Shown one piece after another: positions 8,287 through 15,858 of a DNA stretch of 63,956 nt. Both the position numbers and the translations under genes were made by a program. Each line of letters opens with the position of its first letter. The first letter of the stretch is position 1. The DNA is taken from the NCBI GenBank assembly GCA_021741355.1, contig JAIOXZ010000021.1, positions 1-63,956 on the forward strand, written 5' to 3'. The notes under the pieces were generated by a model that saw only the letters and a program-made list of their open reading frames with translations, did not search any database and was not told the DNA's origin. The stretch comes from Caulobacter sp. Its GTDB lineage: Bacteria; Pseudomonadota; Alphaproteobacteria; Caulobacterales; Caulobacteraceae.

Positions 8287-8580
8287 ATGGAATTCGACGT
8301 TGTCCGCACGCCAACGTTTGAACGCTGGCTGGGACGCCTGCGTAACGACAGGGCGCGCGCCGTCATCGCCCGGCGGATCGACAGGGTCGCGGAAGGCAAT
8401 CTCGGCGACGTCCGGTCGGTCGGCGAGGGCATCAGCGAGTTGCGGGTCGATACCGGACCCGGCTACCGGATCTACTTCACCCGGCGCGGGGCGACCCTGA
8501 TCGTGCTATTATGTGCGGGTGACAAGGATAGTCAGGACCGTGACATCGTGCGGGCCAGGGCCCTGGCGCAGGAGATTTGA
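8287..8580 (+). CDS. RelE/HigB-type toxin (addiction-module killer protein family)
   Basis: 97-aa protein with the family pattern of type II RelE-like killers: TPTFERWLGRLRND near residues 8-20, RIDRVAEGNLGDVRSVGEGI in the middle, then ELRVDTGPGYRIYFTRRG and a C-terminal LIVLLCAGDKDSQDRDI. Such proteins are ribosome-dependent mRNA interferases. The ATG at 8287 is preferred over upstream codons because it gives the family's usual length. It overlaps the next small gene by 4 bases, the usual coupling of toxin and antitoxin. Confidence 0.82.
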   Translation: MEFDVVRTPTFERWLGRLRNDRARAVIARRIDRVAEGNLGDVRSVGEGISELRVDTGPGYRIYFTRRGATLIVLLCAGDKDSQDRDIVRARALAQEI

Positions 8581-8768
8581 ACGTGGAACTCAAGCCGTTC
8601 GACCCCGCCGACTACCTCGATTCAGAGGAGGGGATTGAAGCCTATCTGGAGGATGCCCGCCTTGACGGCGCCGCCGCGCTGGCTCGCGCTGACGCGGTCG
8701 TTGCCCGCGCGCGGGCGCGGATGGCGGAGGCTGGCCGTCGTCAGCCGTCGCGGAAGGCGCGCGCCTAG
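8577..8768 (+). CDS. Short antitoxin-like partner lacking the usual HTH domain
   Basis: 63-aa protein starting at TTG 8577 (or GTG 8583). Its N-terminal half, with ELKPFDPADYLDSEEGIEAY, matches the start of the antidote proteins that accompany this toxin family. Those antidotes usually continue with a Cro-type helix-turn-helix of about 45 residues. Here the protein instead ends in an Ala/Arg-rich tail (RARARMAEAGRRQPSRKARA) and stops. It may be a natural short form that neutralises the toxin but cannot repress the operon, or a decayed gene. A REP-like hairpin begins 11 bases after the stop. Confidence 0.65.
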   Translation: MNVELKPFDPADYLDSEEGIEAYLEDARLDGAAALARADAVVARARARMAEAGRRQPSRKARA

Positions 8769-8779
8769 ATCCGAGGATC

Positions 8780-8821
8780 AGGGACACGTACCGATTGCCG
8801 GGCAATCGGAACCTGTCCCCT
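8780..8821. repeat. REP-like hairpin with GGGACACGTACC signature
   Basis: Outer arms GGGACA and TGTCCC enclose a tight inner stem CCGATTGCC / GGCAATCGG. The GGGACACGTACC end is the signature of the 77-bp doublets at 33239-33315 and 33755-33831. It separates the first toxin-antitoxin pair from mnmA. Confidence 0.65.
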
Positions 8822-8861
8822 GTGGTCGCAATTCTCGCCGCGACCCTCTACATAGCGGCGC

Positions 8862-10034
8862 ATGAACGCGCCCCTGCCCATCACCGATATCGCCGACGAC
8901 GTCGTGCGGGCGGCTGTCGGCCTGCCGACCGGCTCGCGGGTCGTGGCGGCCATGTCCGGCGGGGTGGACTCGACGGTGACGGCGGCGCTGCTGGCCAAGG
9001 CCGGCTACGACGTAGTGGGCGTGACGCTGCAGCTCTATGACCACGGCGCGGCGATCCAGAAGAAGGGCGCCTGTTGCGCCGGCCAGGACATTCTCGACGC
9101 CCGCCAGGCGGCCGAAGCCATAGGCATTCCCCACTACGTGCTCGACTACGAAAGCCGGTTCAAGGAACAGGTGATCGAGGAGTTCGCCGACGCCTATCTG
9201 CGCGGCGAGACGCCGATCCCCTGTGTGCGCTGCAACCAGACGGTCAAGTTCCGCGACCTGCTGGACGTGGCCCGCGACCTGGGCGCCGCCGCCATGGCGA
9301 CGGGTCACTATGTGCGGCGCGAGGACGGTCCGAACGGCCCGACCCTGCACCGGGCGGTCGATGCGAACCGCGACCAGAGCTACTTCCTGTTCGCCACCAC
9401 GCGCGAGCAGCTGGACTTCCTGCGCTTTCCGCTCGGCGGGCTGCCCAAGCCGGCGGTGCGCGGCGTGGCGGCCGGGATGGACCTGGCGGCGGCCGACAAG
9501 CCCGACAGCCAGGACATCTGCTTCGTGCCCGAGGGCAAGTATCACACCGTCATCGACCGCCTGCGCCCGCATGGCGCAGAGGCCGGCGACATCGTGCACC
9601 TCGACGGCCGCACGCTCGGCCGCCACGAGGGCGTCACCCGCTACACCATCGGCCAGCGCCGGGGGCTGAGCATCGGCGGCACGGGCGATCCGCTGTTCGT
9701 CGTGCGCATCGACGCTGACCGCCGGCAGGTGATCGTCGGCCCGCGCGAGGCGCTGCTGACCCGCGCCCTGACGCTGAAGGAAGAGAACTGGCTCGGCGAC
9801 GAGGCGTCCATTTTCGACGCGGCGGCGGCGGGACGCCCCGTGCTGGCCCGCGTCCGCTCGACCCGCGAACCGGTCGCCGGCCAGCTGGCGATGATCGACG
9901 GCGGGGTCGGCGTGGTGCTCGATACGCTGGAAGAAGGGGTGGCCCCCGGTCAGGCCTGCGTCCTCTACGCGCCGGAAGAGCCCAGCCGCGTGCTGGGCGG
10001 CGGGTTCATAGCGACGGCGGTGCGGGCGGTCTGA
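8862..10034 (+). CDS. mnmA: tRNA-specific 2-thiouridylase MnmA
   Basis: 390-aa enzyme that thiolates U34 of Lys, Glu and Gln tRNAs using ATP and persulfide sulfur. The ATP pyrophosphatase P-loop SGGVDST is at about residues 31-37; the two catalytic cysteines lie in CVRCN (about 121-125) and [11 protein letters not shown] (about 210-220); [10 protein letters not shown] is the conserved C-terminal region signature. The length fits alphaproteobacterial members, which carry a longer N-terminus (here [10 protein letters not shown]...). It stands alone between two toxin-antitoxin pairs. Confidence 0.96.
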   Translation: MNAPLPITDIADDVVRAAVGLPTGSRVVAAMSGGVDSTVTAALLAKAGYDVVGVTLQLYDHGAAIQKKGACCAGQDILDARQAAEAIGIPHYVLDYESRFKEQVIEEFADAYLRGETPIPCVRCNQTVKFRDLLDVARDLGAAAMATGHYVRREDGPNGPTLHRAVDANRDQSYFLFATTREQLDFLRFPLGGLPKPAVRGVAAGMDLAAADKPDSQDICFVPEGKYHTVIDRLRPHGAEAGDIVHLDGRTLGRHEGVTRYTIGQRRGLSIGGTGDPLFVVRIDADRRQVIVGPREALLTRALTLKEENWLGDEASIFDAAAAGRPVLARVRSTREPVAGQLAMIDGGVGVVLDTLEEGVAPGQACVLYAPEEPSRVLGGGFIATAVRAV

Positions 10035-10119
10035 TCCAGCGCGCGGACCGGCACTCTGCCATTTTTACTTGCTATTGCAGTTTTTGTCTCCATGGTTGTA
10101 TTTCGTCATTGAGCGCGGA

Positions 10120-10146
10120 TTGACACTCGGCACTTTTTAATGTGCC
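10120..10146 (+). promoter_or_regulatory. Candidate promoter/operator of the second toxin-antitoxin pair
   Basis: TTGACA at 10120-10125 is a clean -35 hexamer in an AT-rich stretch. GGCAC (10129-10133) and GTGCC (10142-10146) form an inverted repeat with an 8-base AT centre, a plausible site for autorepression by the HTH antitoxin. No good -10 is placed at standard spacing, so the site is a candidate only. Confidence 0.35.
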
Positions 10147-10168
10147 ATCACGCCGTGATGAGCCCTGC

Positions 10169-10525
10169 ATGGATCAGAGCGAACCCCCAAAGCTGCCGAT
10201 GGTCTTTTATCGGACGTCGGGCGGCGCGGAGCCCGTCCGTGACTGGTTGAAGGGCATGTCCCGCGAGGACCGCCTCGAAATCGGCGCAGACTTGCTGCGG
10301 GCGCAGTATCGCTGGCCGATCGGCATGCCGCTTTGCCGGTCGCTCGGCGGCGGTCTTTGGGAAGTTCGTACAACCGTTCGCGGCGGAATCATCGCGCGGG
10401 TGTTGATCTGTTTCCACGGTGGCCGGCTCTACGCGCTGCATGGTTTCATCAAGAAGACCCAACAGACGCCACAGGCCGCGCTGCTGCTCGCACGCCGTCG
10501 AATGAAGGACGTTGATCGTGACTGA
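10169..10525 (+). CDS. Phage Gp49/HigB-like toxin (RelE superfamily)
   Basis: 118-aa protein of the PF05973-type family: VFYRTSGGAEPVRDWLKGM near residues 12-30, then GMPLCRSLGGGLWEVRT and the C-terminal core RVLICFHGGRLYALHGFIKK. Family members are HigB-type mRNA interferases paired with XRE antitoxins. The ATG at 10169 is chosen over an upstream GTG because the family similarity begins there. The next gene overlaps its 3' end by 14 bases, indicating translational coupling. Confidence 0.88.
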   Translation: MDQSEPPKLPMVFYRTSGGAEPVRDWLKGMSREDRLEIGADLLRAQYRWPIGMPLCRSLGGGLWEVRTTVRGGIIARVLICFHGGRLYALHGFIKKTQQTPQAALLLARRRMKDVDRD

Positions 10526-10802
10526 CAACCGGCATGCCGGATCCGGCATTGAAGACTACCTCCGCGACGAAGGCGTTCTGGAGGAGGTCCAGGCGCTGGC
10601 CATCAAGGAGGTCATCGCCTGGCAACTCGGTCAGGCCATGGCAACCCGCAAACTCAGCAAGCGCAAGCTCGCCGAGCTGATGCAGACGAGCCGCACCCAG
10701 GTTGATCGCATTCTGGATCCCGCAGACGGCAACGTCACCCTGGCCACGCTTCAGCGCGCGGCTGCGGTCGTGGGTCGCAAGGTGCAGGTCAAACTGGTCT
10801 GA
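10512..10802 (+). CDS. XRE-family HigA-like antitoxin
   Basis: 96-aa protein (TTG start at 10512 or GTG at 10518) with a Cro/C1-type helix-turn-helix over about residues 45-90: KLSKRKLAELMQTSRTQVDR, ILDPADGNVTLATL and a final VGRKVQVKLV strand. It overlaps the upstream toxin gene, giving the toxin-first order typical of higBA. It should neutralise the toxin and repress the operon, possibly through the inverted repeat at 10129-10146. Confidence 0.87.
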   Translation: MIVTDNRHAGSGIEDYLRDEGVLEEVQALAIKEVIAWQLGQAMATRKLSKRKLAELMQTSRTQVDRILDPADGNVTLATLQRAAAVVGRKVQVKLV

Positions 10803-10951
10803 CGCGTTAACCCGCGCCAGCCGACCCGGCCGGTGCGCGCATCCCCGAAGGCGCCGCGCCGCGTCATCTTGACTCAGGCGCGCGCTGAAACCGTCGGAAA
10901 CGGCGGTGACGGGAGCGGTGCCGGACTCCATTCCCCCACTGTCACAAGGCT

Positions 10952-10988
10952 TCGCGGAATCCCGCGGGATTCACTGGGGATTCCGCGA
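10952..10988. promoter_or_regulatory. Nested palindrome built of GANTC methylation sites
   Basis: TCGCGGAATCCC (10952-10963) and GGGATTCCGCGA (10977-10988) form a perfect 12-bp inverted repeat. Inside it, GAATCCCGCGGGATTC (10957-10972) is itself a perfect 16-bp palindrome. Three GANTC sites start at 10957, 10968 and 10979, exactly 11 bp apart. It lies between higA and the ctrA promoter. No T-run follows, so it is not an obvious terminator. Confidence 0.6.
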
Positions 10989-10996
10989 TCACGAAA

Positions 10997-11149
10997 GAGT
11001 CATCCCCTCTGCGACTCCGACGCACGCGATGGCCGCTTGCCGCCGATTCGCAAATCGGCTTAACGATTCTTTCCAACGGGCGGTTCACCATTAACCAGTC
11101 TTAAAGCAGCTTAATTCCAATGTCGGATTTGAGCTTCGGGGGCGGATTC
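10997..11149 (+). promoter_or_regulatory. ctrA promoter region (GANTC and phased TTAA boxes)
   Basis: GANTC sites occur at 10997, 11013, 11045, 11065 and 11145. TTAA half-sites start at 11060 and, in exact 10-bp phase, at 11091, 11101 and 11111. In Caulobacter, ctrA P1 carries a CcrM site at its promoter and P2 is activated by CtrA itself through TTAA boxes, so TTAACGATTC (11060-11069) suits P1 and the phased boxes suit P2. Promoter hexamers were not assigned. The whole 10803-11194 stretch has no gene. Confidence 0.7.
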
Positions 11150-11194
11150 CGCCCCGTCTGAATTGTTGCCGCGGCCGCCGCGTGGAGGGGATCG

Positions 11195-11890
11195 ATGCGC
11201 GTTCTTTTGATTGAGGATGACAGCGCCACAGCGCAGACCATCGAGTTGATGCTGAAGTCCGAGGGCTTCAACGTCTACACGACGGACCTGGGCGAGGAAG
11301 GCGTCGATCTGGGCAAGATCTACGACTACGATCTGATCCTGCTGGACCTGAACCTGCCCGACATGAGCGGCATGGACGTCCTGCGGACCCTGCGGAACCA
11401 CAAGATCAACACCCCGATCATGATCCTGTCGGGCTCGGCCGAGATCGACACCAAGGTCAAGACCCTGGGCGGCGGCGCCGATGACTACATGACCAAGCCG
11501 TTCCACAAGGACGAGATGGTCGCCCGGATCCACGCCGTGGTGCGTCGCTCCAAGGGCCACGCCCAGGCGGTCATCCAGACCGGCGAGATCGCCGTGAACC
11601 TGGACGCCAAGACGGTCGAGGTTAACAACCTGCGGGTCCACCTGACCGGCAAGGAATACCAGATGCTGGAGCTGCTCTCGCTTCGGAAGGGCACGACCCT
11701 GACCAAGGAGATGTTCCTCAACCACCTCTACGGCGGCATGGACGAGCCCGAGCTGAAGATCATCGACGTCTTCATCTGCAAGCTGCGCAAGAAGCTGGCG
11801 ACGGCCTCCGGCGGCAACCACCACATCGAGACGGTCTGGGGCCGCGGCTATGTGCTGCGCGATCCGCAGGAAGCCGTCGTCGCGGCCTGA
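11195..11890 (+). CDS. ctrA: Cell-cycle master response regulator CtrA
   Basis: 231-aa OmpR/PhoB-type regulator. The receiver domain (1-120) has the acidic pair E7/D8/D9, the phosphoacceptor D51 in [10 protein letters not shown] and the conserved K in MTKPFHK; the winged helix (about 125-225) ends with [13 protein letters not shown]. The last residues are VVAA; a C-terminal Ala-Ala is the ClpXP degradation signal of Caulobacter CtrA. CtrA activates flagellar, division and methylation genes and represses replication initiation. SciP, its inhibitor, is encoded 10.7 kb away in this window. Sequence conservation makes the call very secure. Confidence 0.98.
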   Translation: MRVLLIEDDSATAQTIELMLKSEGFNVYTTDLGEEGVDLGKIYDYDLILLDLNLPDMSGMDVLRTLRNHKINTPIMILSGSAEIDTKVKTLGGGADDYMTKPFHKDEMVARIHAVVRRSKGHAQAVIQTGEIAVNLDAKTVEVNNLRVHLTGKEYQMLELLSLRKGTTLTKEMFLNHLYGGMDEPELKIIDVFICKLRKKLATASGGNHHIETVWGRGYVLRDPQEAVVAA

Positions 11891-11916
11891 CATCAGCTTT
11901 CAGTAGCGTAAGCGTA

Positions 11917-11949
11917 ACAACGCCCGCCGGTTCTTCCGGCGGGCGTTGT
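11917..11949 (+). terminator. Terminator hairpin of ctrA
   Basis: ACAACGCCCGCCGG (11917-11930) pairs perfectly with CCGGCGGGCGTTGT (11936-11949) around a 5-base loop; CGTTT follows. It begins 27 bases after the ctrA stop. The short T-run makes it a moderate intrinsic terminator, and it could serve both strands. Confidence 0.8.
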
Positions 11950-12006
11950 CGTTTCAGAGCGACCGCCCATCCCGACCTTCGCCGGGATGAGCGAATCCGG
12001 TGAGGG

Positions 12007-12594
12007 CTACCGTCCGATCGGCCGGGCCGACGAGATCTGGTTGCTCAGTCGCCAGGTCCCCAGGTCATAGACGCTGTCGCCCATGATCTCGCAGCGGCCG
12101 CCGTAGTTGATCTTGGTGCAGACCTGCCAGCGGCCACGGCCGCGGATCTGGACCGACTTGGCCTTGTCGCCAAACGACCAGCGCGCGAAGCTCGGGGTCG
12201 GGCCGCGCAGGGTGATGCTGGAACCGCGATAGCCGGGCTGGCCGTACAGCGTGATGCTGGCCGACATTCCGGGCCCGGGTCCCGGACCGCCAGGCCCACC
12301 AGGACCGCCAGGCCCCGGAGGCGGGCTGGTGCGGCAGGTCAGCCGGCCGTTGATGTTGGCGATGTCGCCGCGACACCCGTCGAACCGCAGCGCGCTTTGC
12401 ACCGGGACGCCGTTGGCGGCGCGGCAGAGGGCCGAAACCACGCGTCCGCCATTGGGGCCAATGCGGGCGTTGATATTGGTGCAGGTGGTCCGGTAGCTGC
12501 CGGCCGGCGGCTGGATCGACTGGGCCCAGGCGGCGACGGCGCTGGCGGAAAGCGCGGCGGCCGCGGCCACAGCGACGATGGTTGCGGTCTTCAT
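12007..12594 (-). CDS. Secreted protein with CVNH-like and beta/gamma-crystallin-like domains
   Basis: 195-aa exported protein. Residues 1-24 are a signal peptide ending AAWA. Residues about 28-88 look like a cyanovirin-N homology (CVNH) domain: GSYRTTCTNI, a VVSALCRAANG segment and GDIANINGRLTC with paired cysteines. A Pro/Gly linker (about 90-108) leads to a beta/gamma-crystallin-like half (about 110-190): ITLYGQPGYRGSSITLRG and KINYGGRCEIMGDSVYDLG are typical of the two Greek-key motifs. CVNH domains bind glycans and crystallin folds give stability or bind calcium. A role in the periplasm or cell surface is inferred. It converges with ctrA. Confidence 0.75.
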   Translation of the reverse strand: MKTATIVAVAAAAALSASAVAAWAQSIQPPAGSYRTTCTNINARIGPNGGRVVSALCRAANGVPVQSALRFDGCRGDIANINGRLTCRTSPPPGPGGPGGPGGPGPGPGMSASITLYGQPGYRGSSITLRGPTPSFARWSFGDKAKSVQIRGRGRWQVCTKINYGGRCEIMGDSVYDLGTWRLSNQISSARPIGR

Positions 12595-12755
12595 GGCGAC
12601 TCCTGAACCTCAAACGTCGGACTGGCTGAAACGCTAACACCGGCCAGCCGGGACCGCGACGCAAAAAAAGACCGACGATCGGCGAACCGGTTCCACGTTG
12701 CGCGGCGCGGCGCGGCGTGGCTCCCTGCCCGTTCGGCGGTTCGGGGAGGAACAGC

Positions 12756-15167
12756 ATGGGACGGATGATCGCGCTGGCGACGGCGCTGGCGGGCGCCCTG
12801 CTGCTGGGCTGGCTGGGCACGAAGACACCGACGACCGAAGGCGCGCCCGTCCCGGCGGGCGGCGGCTTCCACACGCCGTTTGCGATGACCGACATCCAGC
12901 AGATCGCGGCCCGGCCCCACCCGGCGGGATCGGTCGCCAACGCCTCTGTCCGCGACTATCTGATGCGTCGCATGTCGTCGCTCGGCCTGCAGCCGGCGAT
13001 CCAGACGGGCCTGGGCGTGCGCAACGAGTCGGCCTGGATTCTCGCCGGGCAGATGGAGAACATCGTCGGCGTCCTGCCCGGACGGGACCGCAGTCTGCCG
13101 GCCCTGGCCCTGATGGCCCACTATGACAGCGTGCCCGCCTCCCCCGGCGCGGCGGACGACGCGACCGGCGCGGCCGTGATCCTGGACGTCATCCGGGCGC
13201 TGAAGGCGAAGGGAACACCCGCCCGCGACGTGGTCGTCATCCTGACCGATGGCGAGGAGGCGGGACTGCTCGGCGCCGAGCTGTTTTTCGCCGAACACCC
13301 GCTGCGCAAGCGGATCGGGCTGCTGATCAACCTGGAGAGCCGGGGCGGCGGCGGGCGCGCCAACATGTTCCAGACGGGGCCGGGCAACGGCGCACTGATC
13401 CCGATCTTCGCGAAGACGGCGGTCAGCCCGATCAGCAACTCGCTGGCGGTCTTTCTCTATGAGACGATGCCGAACGACACCGATTTCACCGTCTCGAACG
13501 CGGCGGGCGTGCGGGGGCTGAACTACGCCTTCATAGGGCGGCAGTTCGACTACCATTCGCCGACCTCGACCCCGGCCAACCTCGACCGGGGATCGGTGCG
13601 GCATATGGGCGAGCAGACCCTCGCGGCCGCCTCCGCCCTGGCCTTCGCCGACACCCTGCCGAGCGCCGCGCCCGACGCGGTCTACAGCCAGACCTTCGGC
13701 GACCAGGTGCTGGCCTATCCGGCCTGGGGCGGCTGGATCGCTCTGCTGGTCGCGGCGGGCCTGATCGGTCTGGCCTTTGTCCGGGGCCGCCGTTCGGGTG
13801 AGCTTCGACTGAGCGATGCGGCCCGCGGCGCCGGGGCGGCGCTGTTCCTGCTGCTGGCGGGCGCCCTGCTGCTGCATCTGGCGCGGCTGGCGACCGGGGT
13901 CGGTTTCGGCTTCATCGAGCAGCGGCCGCTGCTGGCGCGGTGGGGTCTGTGGGAGCTGACCCTGGCGGCGCTGGGTCTGGGCTTGCTGCTGCTGATTCCG
14001 GGCCTGCTGGCGCGAGAGCGCACGCGGCTGTGGCTGGCCGGCGCGGGCCTGACGGGCGGCCTGCTGTGCCTCGCGTTCGGCGGCTGGGACCCGGTCAGCG
14101 TCGGCCTCGGGCTGGCGACGGCCGCCGTCGGCTATGGCGCGTTCGGCAAGCCCGCTGCCCTGCCCGGCGCCTGGCTCGGCGTGCTGCTCACCGGACTGGC
14201 GGCGGGGCTCGCCCTGCAGGCCTTCCTGCCGGCGGTGGCCTTCCTCGTGGTCTGGCCGCTGGTGCTGGCGAGCCTCGGGGCGGCCGTCAGCCTGATGGGG
14301 TCACAAATGGACCGGTCGCGCACGGCCGCCGTGACGCTGCTGGCGGCGTTCGGCGGCGGCTGGCTGGCGGTGTTCTTCCACGTCGTGTCGCAGGGCCTCG
14401 ACCAGCCGATGATCCTGGCGCTGTTCCTGTGGCTGGGGGCCTTCCTCGTCTGGCCGTTGGCCTGGCCGGGACGCTTCCCGCGCCTGGCGCGGCTCCCGGC
14501 TGTGAGCCTGCTGGCGCTCGGCCTGGCGCTGCTGGCCGTCGTGCGGTTCGGCGATCCGTGGACCGCGCGCCATCCGGAGGCGACAGTCGTGCTGCATGTC
14601 CAGGACGCGACCACGGGCAAGGCCTGGCGGGTCGCGCCCGGCCGCACCCTGCCCGACTGGAGCCGCGCGGTGCTGACCGCGGACGGCGGCGAGGTCACAC
14701 GCCAGGCGATGCCGCCGCTGGGTCGTGGCGAGGTCTGGGCCGCACCGGCGAAGGCGCTTCCCGTCGGCGCACCACCGGTGACCCTCACGCGACTGGCCGA
14801 TGGCCGGATCGAGGTCGGCCTTCCGGCGGCGCGGGTGAGCCTGCTGACCCTGACCTTGGACTCGACCATCCCGCGCCTGGAGATCGACGGTCGGCCCGTC
14901 GCCCTTGCCGACCCCACGGCCGGTGCCGCGAGCCCTGTCACGCCGTCAGATTCCCGCGAGCTGACCCTTCGGTTCGTCGGACGGCCTGTTCCCCACAGGA
15001 TCATCCTGACGCCGACCGGTCCGGGAAGGATCAATGTCCGCTACGGCGTCTTCGACGAACGCTGGCCCGCCGGCGCGACGCCGTTGCCCGCCCGGCCCGT
15101 GGCCGTCATGCCGCTCGACCTGTCGGACTCGTCGGTCGTGACGGGCTCGGCCAGCCTCACCTGGTGA
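12756..15167 (+). CDS. M28-family metallopeptidase with a multi-pass membrane C-terminus
   Basis: 803-aa protein. The ATG at 12756 is preceded by GGGGAGGA and starts an N-terminal membrane anchor (MIALATALAGALLLGWLG). The M28 zinc peptidase domain spans about residues 40-310, with metal ligands in ALMAHYDSVP, GAADDATGAAV and LTDGEEAGLLGAEL and a late FDYHSPTSTP. About eight hydrophobic helices follow (about 325-610), then a soluble domain of roughly 190 residues. The layout resembles ER metallopeptidase/FXNA-type proteins. The substrate is unknown; the catalytic domain should face the periplasm. It converges with the downstream DUF4287-type gene. Confidence 0.85.
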   Translation: MGRMIALATALAGALLLGWLGTKTPTTEGAPVPAGGGFHTPFAMTDIQQIAARPHPAGSVANASVRDYLMRRMSSLGLQPAIQTGLGVRNESAWILAGQMENIVGVLPGRDRSLPALALMAHYDSVPASPGAADDATGAAVILDVIRALKAKGTPARDVVVILTDGEEAGLLGAELFFAEHPLRKRIGLLINLESRGGGGRANMFQTGPGNGALIPIFAKTAVSPISNSLAVFLYETMPNDTDFTVSNAAGVRGLNYAFIGRQFDYHSPTSTPANLDRGSVRHMGEQTLAAASALAFADTLPSAAPDAVYSQTFGDQVLAYPAWGGWIALLVAAGLIGLAFVRGRRSGELRLSDAARGAGAALFLLLAGALLLHLARLATGVGFGFIEQRPLLARWGLWELTLAALGLGLLLLIPGLLARERTRLWLAGAGLTGGLLCLAFGGWDPVSVGLGLATAAVGYGAFGKPAALPGAWLGVLLTGLAAGLALQAFLPAVAFLVVWPLVLASLGAAVSLMGSQMDRSRTAAVTLLAAFGGGWLAVFFHVVSQGLDQPMILALFLWLGAFLVWPLAWPGRFPRLARLPAVSLLALGLALLAVVRFGDPWTARHPEATVVLHVQDATTGKAWRVAPGRTLPDWSRAVLTADGGEVTRQAMPPLGRGEVWAAPAKALPVGAPPVTLTRLADGRIEVGLPAARVSLLTLTLDSTIPRLEIDGRPVALADPTAGAASPVTPSDSRELTLRFVGRPVPHRIILTPTGPGRINVRYGVFDERWPAGATPLPARPVAVMPLDLSDSSVVTGSASLTW

Positions 15168-15170
15168 GGC

Positions 15171-15728
15171 TCAGGCCGCGTCCCAGGCGGCCTTGAGCCA
15201 GGCCTTCACCTCGGCGTCGAAGGCGGCGGCCGTCTCCAGCCGGATGCGGTGGCTGACCATGCTGTTCCAAGACCCGGACGCCTCCAGCTTGCCGACCGGC
15301 GCCACGCCCTTGAGCTGGAGCCCCAGGTCCATACGGGTCTTCGTCGAGGGCTGGACCAGGGCGAACTGCTTCGAGCGCCGCAGGGAGACGTTGGCCTTCT
15401 TGGGCGAGACCTCGACCTCGCCGAGGGATTTCACATAGTCCTCAATGGCGTCGTACAGCGGCCGCAGCCCGCCCTTGTCACCGGCGAAGACCGCGGCCAG
15501 GCCGTCATCCGACGGCGTATCGAGCGTCAGCCCGCCGCGGGACTCCAGCGCCACCAGATTGGCGTAGCCGTGGCCCAGTCCGTGCTCGCCCTTGAGCCAC
15601 GCGACGATCTGGCCGTGCTTTTCGTGCCCGGACGCCCTCGCCAGGGACGCCCAGTCGGCGAGGGAACGGCCGGTCTTGTCCTCCAGATTGCGGATCATGT
15701 TGCGGGTCGCGTCGTCGACGGTGGCCAT
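15171..15728 (-). CDS. DUF4287/DUF5655-type protein
   Basis: 185-aa soluble protein. The N-terminal part (about 1-75: DDATRNMIRNLEDKTGRSLA, then HGQIVAWLKGEHGLGHGYAN) matches the DUF4287 pattern. The C-terminal part (about 85-185: GLRPLYDAIEDYVKSLG, VSLRRSKQFALVQPSTKTR) matches DUF5655, whose members include proteins with a predicted transport or nucleic-acid role. The Met at 15728 is preferred to the open frame upstream because the domain starts there. Function unknown. It is transcribed away from the arsenic operon across a 130-base gap. Confidence 0.8.
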   Translation of the reverse strand: MATVDDATRNMIRNLEDKTGRSLADWASLARASGHEKHGQIVAWLKGEHGLGHGYANLVALESRGGLTLDTPSDDGLAAVFAGDKGGLRPLYDAIEDYVKSLGEVEVSPKKANVSLRRSKQFALVQPSTKTRMDLGLQLKGVAPVGKLEASGSWNSMVSHRIRLETAAAFDAEVKAWLKAAWDAA

Positions 15729-15802
15729 GGCCCCTCCAGTTGAACGAGCACTCAAGTTTCCTTGATTGATTGATCAACTCCGGAAAATCGTCAACCCCAG
15801 CC

Positions 15803-15840
15803 TTGACGGCGGCCTTTATTTCTATATTTCTCGAATACTC
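15803..15840 (+). promoter_or_regulatory. Candidate ars operon promoter/operator with TTCTCGAAT motif
   Basis: TTGACG (15803-15808) and the AT-rich TATATTTC (15823-15830) are followed by TTCTCGAAT (15828-15836) and ACTCGA. The 9-mer TTCTCGAAT recurs at 16424-16432 directly before arsR. A shared element before both arsenic genes is a natural candidate for the ArsR operator. Confidence 0.5.
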
Positions 15841-15858
15841 GATTTATTGGAGATCGCC

